Made by a program: the position numbers and the translations under genes. The notes below the pieces were generated by a model. The model saw only the letters and a program-made list of their open reading frames with translations, did not search any database and was not told the origin of the DNA. A stretch of 64,000 nucleotides of DNA from JALORV01 sp963775635 (lineage in GTDB: Bacteria > Pseudomonadota > Gammaproteobacteria > Burkholderiales > Burkholderiaceae_F), in contig CAVZJO010000003.1 in NCBI GenBank assembly GCA_963775635.1, positions 372,001 to 436,000 on the forward strand. The letters are read 5' to 3'. Below, one piece after another: positions 9,465 to 18,381 of this stretch (within the stretch, counting starts at the first letter, position 1; every line of letters starts with the position of its first letter).

Positions 9465-9941
9465 TCAGCTTGAGGGATCCATCTGCGACTGCAGGTAGTT
9501 CTGCAGTCCGACCTTTTCGATCAGCTCGAGCTGGGTCTCGATCGCATCGATGTGTTCCTCGGTGTCGTCGAGGATGTCGACGAGGATTTCGCGCGACACG
9601 AAATCCTGCGCCTGTTCGCAGACGACGATCGCGGCCTTCAGCGTCTTCTGCGATCCGCGCTCTAGCGTCAGATCGCCGTCGAGGATCTCCGGAACGTTCT
9701 GCCCAATCAGCAGCTTGCTCAGGCCCTGCATGTTCGGCAGACCCTCGAGCAAAAGAATTCGCTCGATCAGCCGATCCGCGTGCTTCATCTCCTCGATCGA
9801 CTCTTCGTACTCGCGCTTGCCGAGGCGTTGCAGCCCCCACTGGCGCAGCATGCGGGCATGCAGGAAGTACTGATTGATTGCGGTAAGTTCGTTCTTGAGC
9901 TGACTATTAAGCTGTGCGATGACCGCTTTGTCGCCGTCCAT
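9465..9941 (-). CDS. bfr: Bacterioferritin
   Basis: The product has 158 residues, exactly the usual length. The start MDGDKAVIAQLN is chosen by family alignment; a longer in-frame ORF begins at 10010. By E. coli numbering, ferroxidase residues Glu18, Glu51, His54, Glu94 and His130 are present, and so is the haem ligand Met52 (EEMKHAD). Position 127, usually Glu, is Thr here (LDDTEEH), with Glu at 128 and 129. The protein stores iron as a mineral core in a 24-subunit shell. It overlaps the end of bfd by 35 nt, so translation of the two is probably coupled. Confidence 0.95.
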   Translation of the reverse strand: MDGDKAVIAQLNSQLKNELTAINQYFLHARMLRQWGLQRLGKREYEESIEEMKHADRLIERILLLEGLPNMQGLSKLLIGQNVPEILDGDLTLERGSQKTLKAAIVVCEQAQDFVSREILVDILDDTEEHIDAIETQLELIEKVGLQNYLQSQMDPSS

Positions 9942-10173
9942 CGGGGTCCCCGTCCGATTGGGAGATCGCAAGCGTACCGTCACGCCGGACGCAGGTCGAG
10001 CAATCGCCACCGCAGGAACTGTCGCGGATCACCTGCTGCGCCGCCTCGCGGCAGCAGCCGCACCCCGCACCGACGCCGAGCTGCATCGACACCTCGGAGA
10101 ACGAGGACGCACCCCCGGCAACCGCAGCGCGGATTTGCCGATCGGTGATCGCGTTGCAGATGCAGATGTACAT
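9907..10173 (-). CDS. bfd: Bacterioferritin-associated ferredoxin
   Basis: The product has 88 residues and carries a small [2Fe-2S] domain. The four cluster cysteines are at positions 4, 6, 38 and 41 (MYICICNAIT; GVGAGCGCCREAA), the same spacing as E. coli Bfd. Bfd reduces the bacterioferritin core to release iron. The protein is some 20 residues longer than E. coli Bfd. The extra tail adds three cysteines, at 54, 58 and 61 (CGGDCSTC), with no known role. It lies 18 nt after fbpA and overlaps bfr, which suggests one iron-regulated transcript. Confidence 0.9.
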   Translation of the reverse strand: MYICICNAITDRQIRAAVAGGASSFSEVSMQLGVGAGCGCCREAAQQVIRDSSCGGDCSTCVRRDGTLAISQSDGDPDGRRQSGHRTA

Positions 10174-10191
10174 GGCGTTCCGCTCTTCGGC

Positions 10192-11259
10192 TCAGCGATA
10201 GCCGACGCGGTCGAGGATGCGCTGGGCAGCGATCTGGTCCTTGCCAATCGATGAAATCGGCACGTTCTCGAATTTCGGCGTGCCCAGCGCGGCCAGTGCG
10301 GCGTTGTCGGTCTTGACGCCCTTGACCACCGGCCACTCGTTGTTGCCGTTGGCAAAGTAGGTCTGCGCCTGCGGGGCGGATAGATACTCGAGGAACAGCA
10401 CAGCGTTAGCCCGGTTCGGCGCGCTCTTGGCCACCCCACCGCCCGAGATGTTGATGTGCGTGCCGGTCGTCGCCTGGTTCGGCCACAGGAAACCGACCTT
10501 GGCCACGACCTCCTTGTCCTTCGGATCGTCGGAGCGCACCAGCCGCAGCCAGTAGTAGGTGTTGGTGAGCGCCACGCCGCACTCGCCCGAGGCGACGCCT
10601 TTGATCTGGTCGGTGTCGCCGCCGCGCGGGGGCCGCGCCATGTTGGCGACCATGCCTTTCGCCCATTCCTCCGTCTTCGCTTCGCCGTTGCGCTCGATCA
10701 TCGCGCCGATCAGCGACAGCATGTATGGATGCGAACCTGACCGCGTACAGACGAGGCCCTTGAGCTTGGGGTCGGCCAGCTTCTCGTAGGTATCGACGTC
10801 GGTCGGCTTCACGCGCGACTTGTCGTAAACAATCGCTCGGGCACGGGTCGAAAAGCCGTACCACGTGCCGTCGTTCGAGCGCAGGTTGACGGGAATGCGC
10901 TCCGCAAGCAGCTTGGACTCGACCGGCACGAACAGCCCGTCGATCTGCGCGCGCCACAGCCGGGCGGCGTCGACCAGCAGGATCACGTCGGCGGGGCTAT
11001 TGGCTCCTTCGGTCTTGACCCGCTGCACCAGGGCTTCATCGCCGAGTTCGATGCGGTTGATTTTGATACCGGTTTGCTTGGTGAAGTTGTCATACAGCGC
11101 GTTGTCGGTCTGGTAGTGGCGGGCGGAGTACAGGTTCAGGACCTTGTCCTGTGCATAGCCGTCGAGCGGGGACCAGGCTGCCGCGGTGATGCTCAATATG
11201 ACAGTGAGTTGCAATCCGCGGCGCAACCAGCGCTCAGCGATCGATGAAAGGCGGGTCAT
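10192..11259 (-). CDS. fbpA: Fe(III) ABC transporter, periplasmic substrate-binding protein (FbpA/FutA type)
   Basis: The product has 355 residues. The N-terminal signal peptide has an Arg-rich start, a hydrophobic core (LQLTVILSITAAAW) and a probable cleavage after GYAQ. The mature protein starts DKVLNLYSARHYQTD, typical of ferric-iron binding proteins. It has SGECGVALTNTYYWLRLVRS, the tyrosine-rich iron-ligand region, and FLEYLSAPQAQTYFANGNNEWP near the C-terminus. It is first in the fbpA-bfd-bfr cluster. A Fur-type palindrome stands about 80 nt upstream. The permease and ATPase genes that fit it are 24 kb away. Confidence 0.95.
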   Translation of the reverse strand: MTRLSSIAERWLRRGLQLTVILSITAAAWSPLDGYAQDKVLNLYSARHYQTDNALYDNFTKQTGIKINRIELGDEALVQRVKTEGANSPADVILLVDAARLWRAQIDGLFVPVESKLLAERIPVNLRSNDGTWYGFSTRARAIVYDKSRVKPTDVDTYEKLADPKLKGLVCTRSGSHPYMLSLIGAMIERNGEAKTEEWAKGMVANMARPPRGGDTDQIKGVASGECGVALTNTYYWLRLVRSDDPKDKEVVAKVGFLWPNQATTGTHINISGGGVAKSAPNRANAVLFLEYLSAPQAQTYFANGNNEWPVVKGVKTDNAALAALGTPKFENVPISSIGKDQIAAQRILDRVGYR

Positions 11260-11337
11260 GATTGGCTTCCGTTCCGGTTCGAAAGGGTGGTCGGCAACGC
11301 CAACCGGAACGAATCCTAACGAAAACGATACTCAAAT

Positions 11338-11356
11338 GCAAATGGTTCTCATTTGC
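11338..11356. promoter_or_regulatory. Fur-type operator upstream of fbpA-bfd-bfr
   Basis: GCAAATGGTTCTCATTTGC is a perfect 7-5-7 inverted repeat of 19 bp. It has the same length and layout as the Fur consensus GATAATGATAATCATTATC and matches it at about 11 of 19 positions. The symmetry extends three more base pairs on each side with one mismatch. It sits about 80 nt before the fbpA start codon. Repression when iron is plentiful is the expected behaviour. Confidence 0.7.
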
Positions 11357-11416
11357 GTTCAGTGACGTAGATCAAAACCAGCGCGCCTGCCCCGCTGTGC
11401 GAGTCGGAGTGCCGCC

Positions 11417-11977
11417 TCAGGGAGTTACGCGAAGATCCAGGCCAATGTCGCCTGTTGTGCTACCGACGCTTGCGGCCGCTGAGAATCCGGACGGCGCCCT
11501 ACTCCGCCTGTCAACGCGGCGTGCCCCGTTGTAGCGCGCGGTCCAGTACGGATCCGAAAGCCGCTCGACCCGCACTCGACCGCCGCGCGTCGGGGCATGC
11601 ACGAAGTGATCACCGCCGATGTAGATCCCGACGTGCGAGTAGCGCCGGCCAAGCGTGTTGAAGAAGACGAGGTCGCCAGCGGCCAGGTCGTTCAGGCTCA
11701 ACCGCTCGCCGATTCGTCCGATGTCCTCGGAGCGGCGCGGCAGCACCACGCCCACCGCTTCACTGAAGACATAGCCGACGAAACCGCTGCAGTCGAATCC
11801 CGTCGGCGTACGCCCACCGGGGCGGTAGGGTGTCTCCAGCAACGCCAGTGCGCGCAGTACCAGGTCAGCAGCGCTGTCCTCGACAGCCGTCTGCGCACGG
11901 ACGGGGAAGCCAAACGCCACGATGAGCGTCGCCCCATACGCAAGGCAAGCCCGTTTCCACCGTCCGCTTCGCAGCAT
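11417..11977 (-). CDS. NlpC/P60 family (C40) cell-wall endopeptidase, exported
   Basis: The product has about 186 residues. The ATG at 11977 is preferred over an in-frame TTG at 12001. A signal peptide (basic start, hydrophobic GATLIVAFGFPV, end at VRAQ) is followed by a single NlpC/P60 domain. Catalytic Cys is in TGFDCSGFVGYVF, catalytic His in YSHVGIYIGG, and the third polar residue in HFVHAP. Such enzymes cut D-Glu to diamino-acid links in peptidoglycan stem peptides. No SH3 or LysM targeting domain is present. Confidence 0.9.
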   Translation of the reverse strand: MLRSGRWKRACLAYGATLIVAFGFPVRAQTAVEDSAADLVLRALALLETPYRPGGRTPTGFDCSGFVGYVFSEAVGVVLPRRSEDIGRIGERLSLNDLAAGDLVFFNTLGRRYSHVGIYIGGDHFVHAPTRGGRVRVERLSDPYWTARYNGARRVDRRSRAPSGFSAAASVGSTTGDIGLDLRVTP

Positions 11978-12141
11978 CGAGATCGCGCGCGGCTGCCACA
12001 ATGGCCGCGACCATAGCGCATTCCAGCGAGAAATCCTAAAGCCGACCGGGGTTTACACCGATCATTTAGGCTAAATTCCACCGCACTGAGCACGGACGGG
12101 GAAAGCCGGAGCGCCGGCCCAAGGTCCGTCACGAGGTTGGC

Positions 12142-13320
12142 GTGCCCACCGATACCCAGAAGACTTCCGCGCCTAGCGCACCTCCGAAGCCGCGCGTCTT
12201 GATCGCCGATGATTCGCGCATCGTGCGGGCCTCGATCGTCCAGCACATTCGCGATCGATTCGACATTCGCGAGGTACTCGACGGTGAAGCGGCGTGGCAG
12301 GCCATCCTGCTCGACTCGTCGATTCGGGTCGTGATCACCGACCTGACGATGCCGAAAGTCGACGGCTTCGAACTGCTGAACCGGGTGCGCAGCTCGAAGG
12401 TTCAGCGGATCCGCGAGCTGCCGATCGTCGTCATTTCCGGCGAAGACGAAGGTGCGGAACGGGATCGCGCCGCCACCATGGGCGCCACCGATTTCATCCA
12501 GAAGGGCGTGGCCGCCGCCGAGCTAATCGCTCGACTGGAAGTGCTGGTGCGGCTGTCCGCCACGCGCGAAGCGCTGGCCGAGAGCCACGCCGCGCTCGAG
12601 TCGTCGCGTACGGTAGACGGCGAGACCGAGCTGCTGAACATGCCGTTTTTCGACAAGCAAGTCGAAAAGCTGATCTCGTTTGCGCGGCGCAATCTGTCGG
12701 ACGTAGCATTGATCTGCGTGCGGGTCGAACTGTCGCTGCCCCAGCAGGCCACGTGGGAAGGCGAAATCGATCAACGCATCAAGCTGGTTGGGCGAACCCT
12801 GGCCGCCTCGATCCGACTCGAAGACCTAGGAACGCGCTCGGACAAGTTCGAATTTTGCGTTGCAACACCGTCGTCGGGCCTGTCGGGCGTGTTGCGCTTC
12901 GCTGCGCGACTGCGAAAAGTGCTGGAAAACGTCGAAGCAGCCGGACCCGGGGTCGAGGTGTGGACCTGCATCGGTTTGTCGACTCTTTCGGAGGAATTGC
13001 GGCGCAGCGCAGAAGAACTTCGTGCGCTGGCTCAAAAGCGTGCGGCGCAAGCCCAGCAAAATCGGTCGCGCCGCATCATCCTCGGGACGTCGGACGGCGT
13101 CGCGCCGGGCAGCATGGATCCGAAGCCCGAGGACGGTTCGATGGATATCAATCTCGCGCTGGCGCTGATCCGCGCCGGCCGGGCGGCTGAAGTGGTGCCG
13201 CATCTGCCTCGATTGCTGGAGCAGATCGCCCCGATGCTGAAACTGGTGCGGCAACAGCGAGAATTGCAGGCCACACCGGACGGAGGCGCGCATGGGGCAG
13301 TACAGGGAGTTTCACGCTAG
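12142..13320 (+). CDS. Response regulator with receiver domain and degenerate GGDEF domain
   Basis: The product has 392 residues with a GTG start (GAGG 6 nt upstream). Residues about 17-140 form a receiver domain with acidic pair Asp23/Asp24, phosphoacceptor Asp67 (VVITDLTMPKVDG) and Lys121 (DFIQKG). Residues about 160-310 look like a diguanylate-cyclase fold, but the signature is RSDKFEF (about 232-238) in place of GGDEF. It is therefore probably not an active cyclase. The C-terminal 80 residues match nothing recognised. The last 29 nt overlap the start of prpE, which implies coupled translation. No histidine kinase gene is adjacent. Confidence 0.85.
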   Translation: MPTDTQKTSAPSAPPKPRVLIADDSRIVRASIVQHIRDRFDIREVLDGEAAWQAILLDSSIRVVITDLTMPKVDGFELLNRVRSSKVQRIRELPIVVISGEDEGAERDRAATMGATDFIQKGVAAAELIARLEVLVRLSATREALAESHAALESSRTVDGETELLNMPFFDKQVEKLISFARRNLSDVALICVRVELSLPQQATWEGEIDQRIKLVGRTLAASIRLEDLGTRSDKFEFCVATPSSGLSGVLRFAARLRKVLENVEAAGPGVEVWTCIGLSTLSEELRRSAEELRALAQKRAAQAQQNRSRRIILGTSDGVAPGSMDPKPEDGSMDINLALALIRAGRAAEVVPHLPRLLEQIAPMLKLVRQQRELQATPDGGAHGAVQGVSR

Positions 13321-15187
13321 ATCGCTGACGGATCCGAGCGGGTTCTGGGCCGAGCAGGCCGCGCTGATCGACTGGCGCCAGCCATTTTCCCGCGTTCTGG
13401 ATTATTCGAGGCCGCCGTTCGCCCGCTGGTTCGTCGGCGGCACCACCAATTTGTGCCACAACGCGGTCGACCGTCATCTGGCAACGCGCGGCGAGCAGCC
13501 GGCACTCATCTACGTCTCGACGGAAATCGGCGAAGAGCGAATCTACGACTTCCGGCAGCTTTATCGCGAAGTCAACCGGATGGCTGCAATACTGAAGTCG
13601 CTCGGCGTCAGTCGCGGCGACCGCGTGCTCATCTACATGCCGATGATTCCAGAAGCCGCGTTCGCGATGCTCGCCTGCGCGCGCGTCGGCGCGATCCACT
13701 CGGTGGTTTTCGGCGGCTTCGCGGCGGTGAGCCTCGCCACCCGCATCGACGACGCGCAGCCAAAAGTCATCGTGTCAGCCGACGCCGGTTCGCGCGCCGG
13801 CAAGGCGGTACCTTACAAACACCTGCTCGACGAGGCGATTGCGCTGGCGAAGTCTCCACCGGCAAGTGTGCTGATGATCGACCGCGGCCTGGCCGAAGCC
13901 AAAATGGTGCCGGGTCGCGACGTGGATTACGCGAAGCTGCGCGCCGAGCACATGGACGCCGAGGTGCCGTGCACCTGGCTCGAGTCGAGCGAGCCCAGCT
14001 ACATCCTGTACACCTCGGGCACGACCGGGAAACCCAAGGGCGTGCAGCGCGACACCGGCGGCTATGCGGTCGCGCTGGCCGCGAGCATGAAGCTCATCTT
14101 CTGCGGCAATCCCGGCGAGACCTATTTCGCGACCAGCGACATCGGCTGGGTGGTCGGGCACAGCTACATCATCTACGGGCCGCTGCTCGCCGGCATGGCG
14201 ACGGTCATGTACGAGGGCACACCGATACGACCCGACGGCGGCATCTGGTGGAAGATCGTCGAGAAATACAAGGTCACGACGATGTTCTCGGCGCCGACGG
14301 CGATCCGTGTGCTGAAGAAGCAGGATCCGGCGTTTCTGAAGAAGTACGACCTCTCAAGCCTACGTCTGCTGTTCCTGGCCGGCGAGCCGCTGGACGAGCC
14401 GACCGCGCGCTGGATAAGCGAGGGCATTGGCAAGCCGATCATCGACAATTTCTGGCAGACCGAGACCGGCTGGCCGATCCTGGCGATTCCTCGCGGCGTC
14501 GAAGCACTGCCGTCGAAGTTTGGCTCGCCCGGTGTGCCGGCCTACGGCTACGACGTCAAGCTCTACAACGAGGCGACCGGCGAGGAGATCACAGGGCATC
14601 ACGTCAAAGGCGTGGTCGCGATCGAGGGACCGTTGCCGCCCGGATGCATGACGACCGTCTGGGGCGACGACGACCGCTTCGTGAAAACCTACTGGACCAC
14701 GATTCCCAACCGGCAGGTCTATTCGACCTTCGATTGGGGCATCCGTGACGAGGACGGCTACTTCTTCATCCTGGGCCGCACCGACGACGTGATCAATGTC
14801 GCCGGGCACCGCCTCGGCACGCGCGAAATCGAGGAGTCGCTGTCGTCACACCCGAACGTCGCCGAAGTCGCGGTCGTCGGTGTCGCCGATCAGCTGAAGG
14901 GGCAGGTCGCAATGGCGTTCGCGATCCTGAAGGACCCGACCAGGGCCGACACGCCGGAGAAGAAGCTCGCGCACGAAGGCGAGATGATGAAAACCGTCGA
15001 CAGCCAGTTGGGCGCCGTCGCACGCCCGGCGCGCGTGCACTTCGTCAGCGTGCTGCCCAAAACGCGCTCGGGCAAGCTGCTGCGCCGGTCGATTCAGGCG
15101 CTGTGCGAGGGGCGCGATCCCGGCGACCTGACGACGATCGAAGACCCAAGCGCACTCGAACAGATCCGCAGCGCGTTGCACGCCTGA
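13292..15187 (+). CDS. prpE: Propionate--CoA ligase (acetyl-CoA synthetase family)
   Basis: The product has 631 residues. The P-loop is YILYTSGTTGKPKGVQRDTG; the residues after it (QRDTGGYAVALA) are characteristic of PrpE. The C-terminal domain has RTDDVINVAGHRLGTREIE. Its catalytic lysine lies in PKTRSGKLLRR, a PX4GK-type motif known in this family as a target of regulatory lysine acylation. The enzyme makes propionyl-CoA (or acetyl-CoA) with ATP. The start ATG has GGAGG 5 nt upstream, inside the preceding response regulator gene. Confidence 0.93.
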   Translation: MGQYREFHARSLTDPSGFWAEQAALIDWRQPFSRVLDYSRPPFARWFVGGTTNLCHNAVDRHLATRGEQPALIYVSTEIGEERIYDFRQLYREVNRMAAILKSLGVSRGDRVLIYMPMIPEAAFAMLACARVGAIHSVVFGGFAAVSLATRIDDAQPKVIVSADAGSRAGKAVPYKHLLDEAIALAKSPPASVLMIDRGLAEAKMVPGRDVDYAKLRAEHMDAEVPCTWLESSEPSYILYTSGTTGKPKGVQRDTGGYAVALAASMKLIFCGNPGETYFATSDIGWVVGHSYIIYGPLLAGMATVMYEGTPIRPDGGIWWKIVEKYKVTTMFSAPTAIRVLKKQDPAFLKKYDLSSLRLLFLAGEPLDEPTARWISEGIGKPIIDNFWQTETGWPILAIPRGVEALPSKFGSPGVPAYGYDVKLYNEATGEEITGHHVKGVVAIEGPLPPGCMTTVWGDDDRFVKTYWTTIPNRQVYSTFDWGIRDEDGYFFILGRTDDVINVAGHRLGTREIEESLSSHPNVAEVAVVGVADQLKGQVAMAFAILKDPTRADTPEKKLAHEGEMMKTVDSQLGAVARPARVHFVSVLPKTRSGKLLRRSIQALCEGRDPGDLTTIEDPSALEQIRSALHA

Positions 15188-15253
15188 CGCCGGCAACGGG
15201 ATCCGCGCCGCGGCTCGCGTAAGCTCGCGGGCGGTTCTCCACGGCCGCTTTCC

Positions 15254-16017
15254 GTGACCTTCAACTACGCCCTGTCGGACCTGGTTCTGCCGCCAACCTC
15301 GCTGCTGGTCGCGACTCTGGTCGGCGTGGCGCTGGCGAAACGGCGCCGCGCCGTTGGACTGACGCTTGTCGTGGCTTCGCAACTGCTGCTCGCTGGCATT
15401 GTGCTTGCCGGTCGTCGCCAATGCGCTGGCGCGCTCGCTCGAGCCGCCTCCAGTCACCTCGGAGCAGCTGAAGCGAGCGCAAGCGATCGTGATCCTCGCG
15501 GGCGGCAACAACCTGCGGCTCGCCCGAATGGGGTGGCGAAACCGTGAAGACCACCACGCTGCAGCGGCTGCGCTATGGCGCGAGACTCGCCCGCGAAACC
15601 GGTCTGCCGATCCTCGTCACCGGCGGCCGGCCCTTGCGCAGCAAGTACGCCGAGGGCGAGCTGATGAGCGACGTCCTCACGAGCGAGTACAAGCTCGGCG
15701 TGCGCTGGATCGAAGTCGAAGCGATGACGACCGGCGAAAACGCGCTGATGGCGGCGCAGGCACTGAAGGCGGACGGAATCAAGCGTATAGCGCTGGTGAC
15801 GGATGCGATCCACATGCCTCGCTCGCGACAGGCCTTCGAACGCGCCGGACTCGAAGTCATCGCGTGCCCGACCGCCTACGCCGGGCAGCGGCCGTTCGAG
15901 CTGGTATCAGCTGGTGCCAGGAGCTCGCCGCGCTGCACCTGTCGAACATGGCGCTGCGCGAATGGTTTTCGCAGCTGGTTCTATGCCTTGCGTGATGGCG
16001 ACGCTTCACGCCAGTGA
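15254..16017 (+). CDS. YdcF-like (DUF218) protein, interrupted by at least five apparent frameshifts
   Basis: Reading across frames recovers one DUF218/ElyC-like protein. An N-terminal two-helix membrane segment (LVLPPTSLLVATLVGVALA) comes first, followed by LPVVANALARSLEPPPVTSE, AIVILAGG, EWGGETVKTTTLQRLRYGA, RETGLPILVTGG, ALVTDAIHMPRSRQAFERAG and ELAALHLSNMALREWF. Frame changes fall near 15406, 15523, 15902 and twice more before the end. The family is linked to envelope polysaccharide metabolism in E. coli (ElyC). With many other genes in the window also broken by single bases, sequencing error is likelier than decay. The start is a GTG. Confidence 0.7.
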
Positions 16018-16032
16018 ACCGGGGGAGGACAA

Positions 16033-16437
16033 ATGAAGACCCGATCGATGCTGACCTTCGACGATGTCGAACGGATGGCTCAGGCGGCCCAGGCCGAGGC
16101 AACTCGCAACGGCTGGGCCGTGACGATCGCCGTTGTCGACGATGGCGGACACCTGCTGCTGTTGCATCGCCTCGACGGCGCCGCGCCGGTGTCGTCGATG
16201 ATCGCCCCGGCCAAGGCCCGCGCTGCGGCGCTCGGCAAACGGGAAACCAAGCTGTATGAGGACATGATCAACCAGGGACGCACTGCGTTCCTCTCTGCGC
16301 CGCTCGACGGCATGCTCGAGGGCGGGGTGCCTGTCATCGTCGATGGGCACGTGATCGGGGCGGTCGGAGTCTCCGGCGTGAAGTCGAGCGAGGACGTGCT
16401 GATCGCGCGTGCAGGAATTGCCGCGCTCGCATCTTGA
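16033..16437 (+). CDS. GlcG/HbpS family (DUF336) protein
   Basis: The product has 134 residues, the full length of a single GlcG/HbpS-type domain. The motif VTIAVVDDGGHLLLLHRLDGA near residue 35 is typical, and so is the C-terminal VIGAVGVSGVKSSEDVLIARAG. A strong ribosome site (GGGGGAGGAC) precedes the ATG. Some relatives bind haem or cobalamin-related ligands and others are of unknown function, so no specific role is assigned. Its 3' end lies 39 nt from the convergent MFS gene. Confidence 0.85.
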   Translation: MKTRSMLTFDDVERMAQAAQAEATRNGWAVTIAVVDDGGHLLLLHRLDGAAPVSSMIAPAKARAAALGKRETKLYEDMINQGRTAFLSAPLDGMLEGGVPVIVDGHVIGAVGVSGVKSSEDVLIARAGIAALAS

Positions 16438-16476
16438 CTGAATTTTGAACCCAAGCGCAGCTCCGCCGGCTGCCAC

Positions 16477-17770
16477 CTACTCGGCGCTGCGTCTGCCCCG
16501 CGCGACGTCGATGGCCGCAAGCGCGACCAGCCCGCCGACGAAAAAGAGCCCCGTCAGCACCGATCGCCAGTCGATGGTTGTTGGCCGTCGCGAACACCAC
16601 CGCGCCGTAGCTGACCGGACCGACGATCGCCGCCAGCTGCGTCGCAAAGGTCCATAGCCCGTAGAACTCGGCCAGCCGGTCGCGCGGCGCGAACAGCCCC
16701 ACCATCGCGCGCCCGGCCGACTGGCTCGACCCCATCGCAAGGCCCGCCAGATTGGCGGCCAGCCAGAACATCGCCGCACTGGTCGCCGTTGCGGCCACTG
16801 CGACCATCGCCAGCCACAGCAGCAGCGTCAGTCCCAGCGCGAGCTTGTGTCCGATCGCATCCTGCACATAGCCGAAGGCGAATGCGCCGATGGCGGCGGT
16901 CACATTGACGACTAGCACCAGCGTCATCGTCTGCACGAAGCTGAACTTCATCACTTCCTGCGCGTAAATCGCCGCCAGCGCGATCACCACCATCACGCCG
17001 GCCTGGTAGCACAGTCCACACAGCAGCAGCATTCCGAAGTCGCGATACCTTCCGATATGCCGCAGCGTGTGCGCCAGCCGCGCCATCGCCTGCGCGACAA
17101 AGTGTCCGACCCGTTCGTCGGCCTGCACCATGCTGCGCTCGCGCACGATCAGCAGCGCCGGCGCGGCGGCCAGCGCGAACACCGTCGCCGTGATCAGCAT
17201 CGTCATCGGTACGAACTGCTGCGCCGTGCTGCCGGCAGCCTGCGCCCATTGAACGTACGCGAGGCACAGCGCCAGCGTGATGAGCCCACCGACATAGCCG
17301 AAGCCCCAGCCCCAGCCAGAGACCTTGCCGAGCGCATCCGGGCGCGCGAGCTCGGGCAGAAAGGCGGCGACCAGCGCGACGCCGGTCATGAAAAAGAAGT
17401 TGGAAATCGAAATCGCCAGTGCTGCCAGAACCAGGTCGCCCGGCCCGACCGCCGCCAATGCGGCCGTGGCGACGATGCACCCCGCCGTGCTGAGGGCCAG
17501 CAGCCACTTCTTGCGCGCGCGCAGGTCGGCGTAGGCACCGATCAACGGCATCGCGATCATCAGCGCTGCATTGGATACCCCGAGGATCAGTGTCCAGGCG
17601 AAAGTCGCCCATTCGGCGTTGGCTGCGACCACGCCGACGAAATACGCGTTGAACACCGCCGTCAGCACGACCGTGGTGTACCCGGAGTTGGCGAAGTCGT
17701 AGCCCGCCCACGCGAACACCTCGCGCGGCCGCACGCCCGGATTGAGTGCGGCGGGATCGAAGATGCGCAT
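16477..17770 (-). CDS. MFS transporter, UMF1/Atg22-like, with one apparent frameshift
   Basis: A protein of about 430 residues with some twelve membrane helices. The N-terminal motif REVFAWAGYDFANSGYTTV is typical of the UMF1 (Atg22-like) branch of the major facilitator superfamily. Near 16570 the frame changes: NNHRLAI in one frame continues as LTGLFFVGGLVALAAIDVA in another and ends at 16477. The unshifted ORF would run on, antisense, into the GlcG-like gene. The ATG at 17770 (MRIFDPAALNPG) fits the family better than the longer ORF start at 17833. The substrate is unknown. Confidence 0.85.
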
Positions 17771-17868
17771 GGCGTGGACGGCAATCGGCGGGAGGATGGC
17801 GCGACGCATGCTACGCGAGCGCGGCCGCGGCACTCGGACTGTCGAGGTGCGTTCGTATACTGCGAGCC

Positions 17869-18342
17869 ATGGCGACTACGGACCTCGATCGCATTGACCG
17901 CAGGATCCTCGAAATCCTGCAAGCCGACGGGCGGATCACCAACCAGGCGCTCTCCGAGCGCATCGCGCTGAGTCCACGCGCCTGTCTCGATCGCGTGCGC
18001 CGGCTCGAGCGCTCGGGCCTGATAGCGGCCTACATGGCGGTCATCGATCCGCGCCGTCTAGGCGGGCTGCTGACCATCGTCGTCGAAGTGACGCTGAAGG
18101 ACCAGACGCAGGCCACTCACAGCCGCTTCGAACAACGGATGAAGTCGACAGACGAAGTGGTCGAATGTTTCCTGGTATCGGGCCAGTGCGACTACGTGCT
18201 GCGACTCGCGTGCCGCGACCTCGATCACTACCGCGAGCTCACCAACGCGTGGACCGACGATCCGACGCTCGGTGTCGAGAAGATCAGCTCGAAGCCTGAG
18301 CTTCAGACGGTAAAACCGTTCCGCGGCTATCCGGTGCCCTGA
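17869..18342 (+). CDS. Lrp/AsnC family transcriptional regulator
   Basis: The product has 157 residues. The N-terminal helix-turn-helix starts LDRIDRRILEILQADGRITN, with recognition region RIALSPRACLDRVRRLE. The C-terminal RAM effector domain includes VECFLVSGQCDYVLRLACRD. Lrp/AsnC proteins usually sense amino acids and often control an adjacent catabolic gene. Here the next gene, 134 nt downstream on the same strand, is the ornithine aminotransferase/arginine dihydrolase ORF, so arginine or ornithine is the natural candidate effector. The start at 17869 is preferred over the upstream in-frame extension because the family begins here. Confidence 0.93.
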   Translation: MATTDLDRIDRRILEILQADGRITNQALSERIALSPRACLDRVRRLERSGLIAAYMAVIDPRRLGGLLTIVVEVTLKDQTQATHSRFEQRMKSTDEVVECFLVSGQCDYVLRLACRDLDHYRELTNAWTDDPTLGVEKISSKPELQTVKPFRGYPVP

Positions 18343-18381
18343 AACGAGCCTCGCCGCCGATTCGGCGGTTGTGAGTGCGCG

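Noticed and set aside
12826..13293. Antisense ORF inside the response regulator gene
   Set aside because: Shadow frame with no domain or start signal.
16334..16476. C-terminal extension of the MFS transporter antisense to the GlcG-like gene
   Set aside because: The sequence after the frame change is Arg-rich nonsense. The other frame gives a proper last helix and a stop at 16477.
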